The notes below the pieces were generated by a model. That model was not told where the DNA came from. It saw only the letters and a program-made list of their open reading frames with translations, and did no database searches. This document shows, in pieces, positions 59,336-64,000 of a stretch of 64,000 bases of DNA. A program made the position numbers and the translations under genes. Numbering within the stretch: position 1 is the stretch's first letter; the number at the start of each line of letters is the position of its first letter. The stretch is from Phialocephala subalpina (lineage: Eukaryota; Ascomycota; Leotiomycetes; Helotiales; Mollisiaceae), in assembly GCA_900073065.1 (NCBI GenBank), contig FJOG01000037.1:157781-221780 (forward strand), read 5' to 3'.

Positions 59336-59911
59336 ATTTTATTGGCAGAGCAGGTTAGCGCGGACTCATGGCTGTGGTTGAGCCTCGCAGTGGTGACCCA
59401 AAACTGTCAGATTCGTGCTGGCGATGGTCTCTTGGGTCAGTTTGCCAGTGTCACAAAGATAATATCACCACTGGAATAGGGGACGCGGCCGAACAGGCGA
59501 TGATTGTATAACAGAGCCCTATAGGTGCTGTCACTAGACTGTATCAACACACATGGAATCGGAAGGGAGGGCAGGATGGAGGTCATAGGAGTTTTGATTT
59601 TTGATTTATTTTGCTTTGTCAGCGCTGGAGCGGAGCTGTAGGCTCGTGACCACATTTGTAGCCTAAACCCCATATAGCACGCCTGCATGGCGCCTTAGGC
59701 AGCTACATAGACTAATGGAACACATGATCATCATCGAGCCTCGCAGTGGCTGTGTTAAATTGTAACACAACCCAGTCCGCAGGCAAGACAAACTCCCAAA
59801 ACATATTCCGCCTTTAGAAATTACTAGTCACACGAGTGACTTGTAATAATCCAGTGAGGGTATCCTGCTTTTTCTCTACTTGTATAGAAGCTCGGAATCC
59901 ACGATACTGTC
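59336..59911. other. Spacer upstream of HET gene
   Basis: No NACHT sequence continues the NLR fragment here. It should include the HET gene promoter. Confidence 0.4.
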
Positions 59912-62095
59912 ATGAATCAGGCCGATCAGGCTAACCGGTCCTTTGCGGCTCAGCTAGCTCCATGGTCAGATGTAAGGTCGAGTCCGCGCCTAGACGACAC
60001 CGCTCAGTTCCTCCATAACGAAGACGCTTCTGGGTCGGGCCAAAACCAAGGGCATGAGGACACCGAAGCTCGTAGAAGGTTATTTAAACAAGAGCCGGAT
60101 GACAGTGGAGCGAAGCAGCTCCATGAGGACGAACGTCGACAATGGAAAGAAAGCCAGGCTCTTCGAAGCCGTCGACTTCTCGTACGAGATAACATACATG
60201 GAGTCTGCGGCGCCTGCCAACGCATCAAAGGATTATCGCCCTTCTCCCATCAAGACTATGAGGACCTCGCAAAAAGTGCCCAAGATGGCTGCGCTCCCTG
60301 CGGCGTCATCTTTACTGGGCTTCAACCTTATCATACTTCCCAGGGTGGTCCATCGGTAGAAGTCGTGGTCGACAGGCCAAACGAGCAGCTTTGGATCAGG
60401 GAAGAAGGCACATCGAGGTCGGTCTGCTTTGATATTTATGTGCTCAGGTTTGACGATGATAAACGTCTGCCCACCTCTGTAAGCGAAGAGAGTATTCAAG
60501 CTGAGACGGACCTCTATACTCACTCGGATACTTTGGACTTTGAAGATGCCTTCTTGTTCCCCACACTCCATCGAATGATCCCCAATGGCATGGATAGCCT
60601 GCGGACTTATCAGCAGATACAGCATTGGTTGAATAACTGTCGTCGCAATCATCCACGCTGCAGCATGAACGGAAATTTTCTACATGATGCCACCTATCCG
60701 TATCCGACTCGATTACTGGAAATACACAGAGACAAAATCAAACTTGTCGAGCACCTAGTCGTGTCTCCTTTAGCTCCTCGCTCTCCATACGCAATACTGT
60801 CCTACTGTTGGGGCGATGGACACACAATGACAACGACGTCTGCAAACTTAGCGTATCATTTAGATGGTTCCCCGTGGATGGCTCTACCACAAACCATCCA
60901 GGATGCTGTCTTAGTTTGTTCCCGTCTAGGCATCAAGTTCATATGGGTTGATGCTCTGTGTGTTCTACAGGACTCCCCAGAAGACTGGAACTCCGAGTGT
61001 AAGAGGATGGGTGACTATTACCGCTGGGCGGTCGTCACACTATCGGCGCTGGACGCCTCCGGTGTCCATGAGGGATTTCTTAGCAGCCGTACGCCACTGT
61101 CGACAGCTCGACTCTTCCGATCCGTTTGGGATCCACAAGGGTACGGCGGTCACCCAGAGGTCTGGATCCGTCAGAGTCCCCCGAGGCTCGGTACAGTGAT
61201 GCTCAATGCCCCGCTTAGCCGACGCGGCTGAGCGCTTCAGGAGCGTGTTCTGTCCACTCGTATCGTGCATTTTGCCAAATCCGAGCTGCTGTGGGAATGC
61301 CTCACGTGCTCGGCGCGAGAAGGGTTGACAGAGCTGAACGATCACAGGCTGGACTGCTCAAATATTCAGTACTCAGGTGCAAGCGACTTCAAACGCGCTC
61401 TCTTTATACCTAACCCTAGCGATCATTACAACATCGCCGACGGCGCGTTTGCTATCTGGCAACGCTTCGTTGTGGAATACTCGACCCGCAAGCTGACCCG
61501 TCCGGAAGACAGGCTGCATGCGATCGCGGGACTAGCTTTAATTCTGGCAGAGAAAACAGGTAGCCCGTACTGTACCGGCATCTTTGGGAATGACTTGATC
61601 GAACTCGCCTGGCAGAAAGATCTCACCGAGGACGAGCAAACGAACCCGCCGGCATTAGCACCGGCGCCTAGTTGGTCTTGGGCCCGTCCCAATTCGCGTG
61701 TCAAGTTTCCGTTTTATAATCAAGATCGGTTAGTCTCTACGTTAGATGCGAGGTTTGAAGGATATGATGGCAGCATTTCGCATGGGTGTCTAGTGGTTTC
61801 GGCTTACTTCCGCGAGATGATGATGAGACCGCGGAATGTCGAGATTCGTATCGCGGAGCGTGCTCACATGACCAAGACACATACGATTCCACAGATTCGC
61901 AAGGAGGGTTGTAAATGCGAGACAGAAGTGGAGGAGACGCTAGTTTATTCTTTAGAGATTACTCCACATCACGCCAATCCCGACTGCTGGGCCCGAGTTG
62001 ACGTTCATATCTACCCATACGTAGAAGGTTGTAGAGCTTATACGCAAAAGTATGAGTTCAGAGATTCTCCTTTGTCCGTTTTTAAGCTTGTATGA
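59912..62095 (+). pseudogene. HET-domain protein, full length with one nonsense codon
   Basis: A single-exon gene of 728 codons in one frame with exactly one internal stop, TGA at 61229-61231 (codon 440). The N-terminal region has GVCGACQRIKGLSPF and CAPCGVIF, then HPRC and the HET core: PYAILSYCWGDG (about residue 297), IKFIWVDALCVLQDSPEDW (about 343), and SRRG-stop-ALQERVLSTRIVHF, followed by ELLWECLTCSAREG. The stop replaces the invariant Trp of the RGWALQER motif, so TGG-to-TGA is one G-to-A change. Downstream, STRKLTRPEDRLHAIAGLAL, WSWARPNSRV and a 100-residue tail are intact, so the mutation is young. Truncation at 440 would remove the end of the HET domain. Read-through or an active allele in other strains are possible. 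Confidence 0.88.
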
Positions 62096-64000
62096 ATGAA
62101 GATCTCCCATCATTGAGACGTCTCGTTACCTGGGTATTATTAGAAACGTAGTTTATTAGGCCGAGGGTATGTTAGGTCAGCGACCCTTTCGTGGCTTGCT
62201 CACTCCAAGATCCGGAGATGAGGAAGGAGGAATCTCAGGGGCGGTGCGACCAAAACAGACAAACTCCATCCCCACCGCACCTTACTGACTGGGTCAAAAG
62301 TTGCGTCTTCGCCCGACCTAGGTTCACTTGGGTTGTGTGGTGGATTTAGCGTCGGAGAACTATCGCTACAATTCTAGTTGAAAATTCTAACGTTAGACTG
62401 TGAAATCGAATAGAATACAATTTCATTCTCTCGCATTATGGTTTAACTTTGCTTAGGCCATATTAACTGCCTTGCATTGTACACCGTTTGAACTGAGCAC
62501 TGCAAGAATGTGAAAGTACCTTTTAACCGCAGAACCTGGGAAAGCCATACATTTTGAGTTCAGTGGCTTCTTCTTTAAGATGATAAAGTGGCTATTTGCC
62601 GTCCTATATACCGGCGAGTAGCGAATGAATGTCAAACTTTATAATCGTGTCGTCATATCACAATTTATACTCGTGTCGCTACCTCCAAGTAGTTCTCTCC
62701 ACAAGACAAGTCTGCAACCTCAAAGCCCACTGGAGCACACACACAGCAAACCGTCACTTCGATGCCCCCGTACTAAGAGCGTGTGTCTTAGATTCGGTTT
62801 CCGAGAAGAGATCTTCGCTCACTCTTTTACTTGCGTAGGTTCTCAGAATTGTTGTCAAATTACTTTTTCCTGTAAATGCTTAGCATTCTTACCCCATTTG
62901 ACTATCAAAGAGCAAGTTCAAGTGCAGAACTCCCTAGGGATACCCAATTCCGACCTTTCATGATATTAAGTTACCACAATCTGACTCGGAAGCATCACTA
63001 ATGCCAAGGCAAACATAAGCGAGAGCACTCCCCAGAGTTACTGCTGGCTGGCGGCCGAAATATTTCTTTTTCGACTGTAGTGTTTTATTAGAGCATCCGT
63101 ATAGCGTAGCGTTGCGGCGAAGTATGCACTGCGTTGTGGAAAGCTGGCATGTGATGCATTAGGTTAGCCCTCGTTGGCTTATCGTAGCCTCTTAAATTTT
63201 CAAACAGCTCTAATCCTAGAAAAAATGCGGAACAATTGAATATGGGGTAAAGTTGGCCCATTACTTCAACTGCTCCTGGAAAATTACTCTGCGGAGTTCT
63301 ACCCCCTCGGGCTGGCACATGACTGTAACACGTGATTAAATAGGTCCTATAGGAGCCTCATGACGAAATAAAATAGGGGACCCTATAGATGAAATTAGTT
63401 ATATATAAGGATACAAACAGAAAGTAAAGAGGGGTTCGACGGCAATATGAACTTTGTTTACGCTTGGTCAGGTGATGGCGATTTAAGTGGCTCGTGTGCT
63501 CAGACATTGAGAGGAAGCGTGATTTCGGATCTTGTACGAAAGTACGAAAGGGTTTACTACGTTCTATATGCAGCCGTTATAATTGGCTCTATGAATCGCC
63601 AGAGATGGCTTATTTGCAGGCAATTGTATTTTGGGAGTGCGATCGAGTCATGAAGCAAAGAGCGAGGTAGGTACTGTAGCGGTGTCAATGTATTGGCCAG
63701 CTGTTTAATCCTATACCATTACAGAGGTATTAGGTCGGTAAATGGGAATGGGATCCTGGTCCGGCCCAGCTTACCCAATACGCAGCCTGCACTCACCAAA
63801 ATACGCAAACGAAACCCCTCGGAAAACAGAGGTCCAAACCTCAAGTTTCCGCGGTATCTCGTTCGGTGTCGATCAAAATACAAGCAGACTATGTCACTCC
63901 ATCCTTCTCCGGCAGATCCTCGGCTAGCTGCTTGGAGCCTGCTTCAGCAACCTAGTCGGCTTGGCAGCGTTTAGGCAGCAAGAATAAACCCAGCCTTACT
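62096..64000. other. No recognisable gene
   Basis: About 1.9 kb of mixed composition; frames of 60-112 codons on both strands without motifs or splice logic. The region 63330-63410 has short inverted CCTATAG words. A dispersed repeat copy lies at 63808. Confidence 0.4.
63808..63890 (+). repeat. Dispersed repeat, less-altered copy
   Basis: Aligns without gaps to 10621-10703 (about 67 of 83 identical by eye). This copy keeps C or G at most of the positions where the other has T or A, so it is closer to the ancestral repeat. Confidence 0.6.

Overview
This window is nuclear DNA of a filamentous ascomycete (Pezizomycotina; a Leotiomycetes-like genome is my best guess, from gene content only). Introns are short (about 44-114 nt, nearly all GT-AG), intergenic spacers are kilobase-sized, and families limited to filamentous fungi are common: HET-domain proteins, a Clr5-type protein, patatin, a LaeA-like methyltransferase and a Ppo-type oxygenase tail. 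Seven blocks of nearly pure A+T (about 6.36-7.31, 11.70-12.12, 15.61-16.62, 23.93-24.39, 31.36-31.74, 36.31-36.80 and 58.18-58.33 kb) look like repeats destroyed by repeat-induced point mutation (RIP). They cut several genes off at their edges.

Layout. 0-3 kb: an M20-family metallopeptidase (partial, running off the left edge) divergent from an intact anion:cation-symporter MFS transporter. 3-12 kb: a sugar-transporter tail, a frameshifted HET gene, an APH-kinase pseudogene, an intact multi-pass membrane protein, two MITE-like inverted-repeat elements and a small membrane protein. 13.9-17.6 kb: glucose-6-phosphate 1-epimerase and an IWR1 gene that has lost its 5' end to an AT block. 18.2-21 kb: a small cysteine-rich secreted protein and a patatin-like phospholipase. 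21-33 kb: a gene graveyard (SDR, HET, ABC transporter, HET N-terminus, an unnamed fungal family) with a DUF7587-like gene and a Clr5 gene among the remains. 33.4-36 kb: a glycosylated membrane protein beside a 451-N assembly gap, then the tail of a Ppo-like fatty-acid oxygenase. 37.3-43.7 kb: an intact RIF1, the clearest core gene, with PP1-docking motifs. 44-49 kb: a HET fragment, then a divergent P450 / SAM-methyltransferase pair. 49.8-51.3 kb: a GDSL esterase broken by a perfect 250-bp tandem duplication. 52-53.9 kb: a protein joining a STAND-type fungal N-terminal domain to a G-alpha-like domain that has lost its GTPase motifs. 54.7-62 kb: a DUF6594-like pseudogene, a coiled-coil protein, an NLR fragment, and a HET gene intact except for one stop codon.

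The common theme is fungal non-self recognition: five HET loci, an NLR remnant, a patatin, and the STAND-N/G-alpha fusion lie within 60 kb. Most copies are dead by C-to-T/G-to-A stops, slippage or truncation. The fusion protein is the most interesting apparently intact gene. All exon boundaries were chosen by eye from splice consensus, frame continuity and remembered family patterns; no search or transcript evidence was available.
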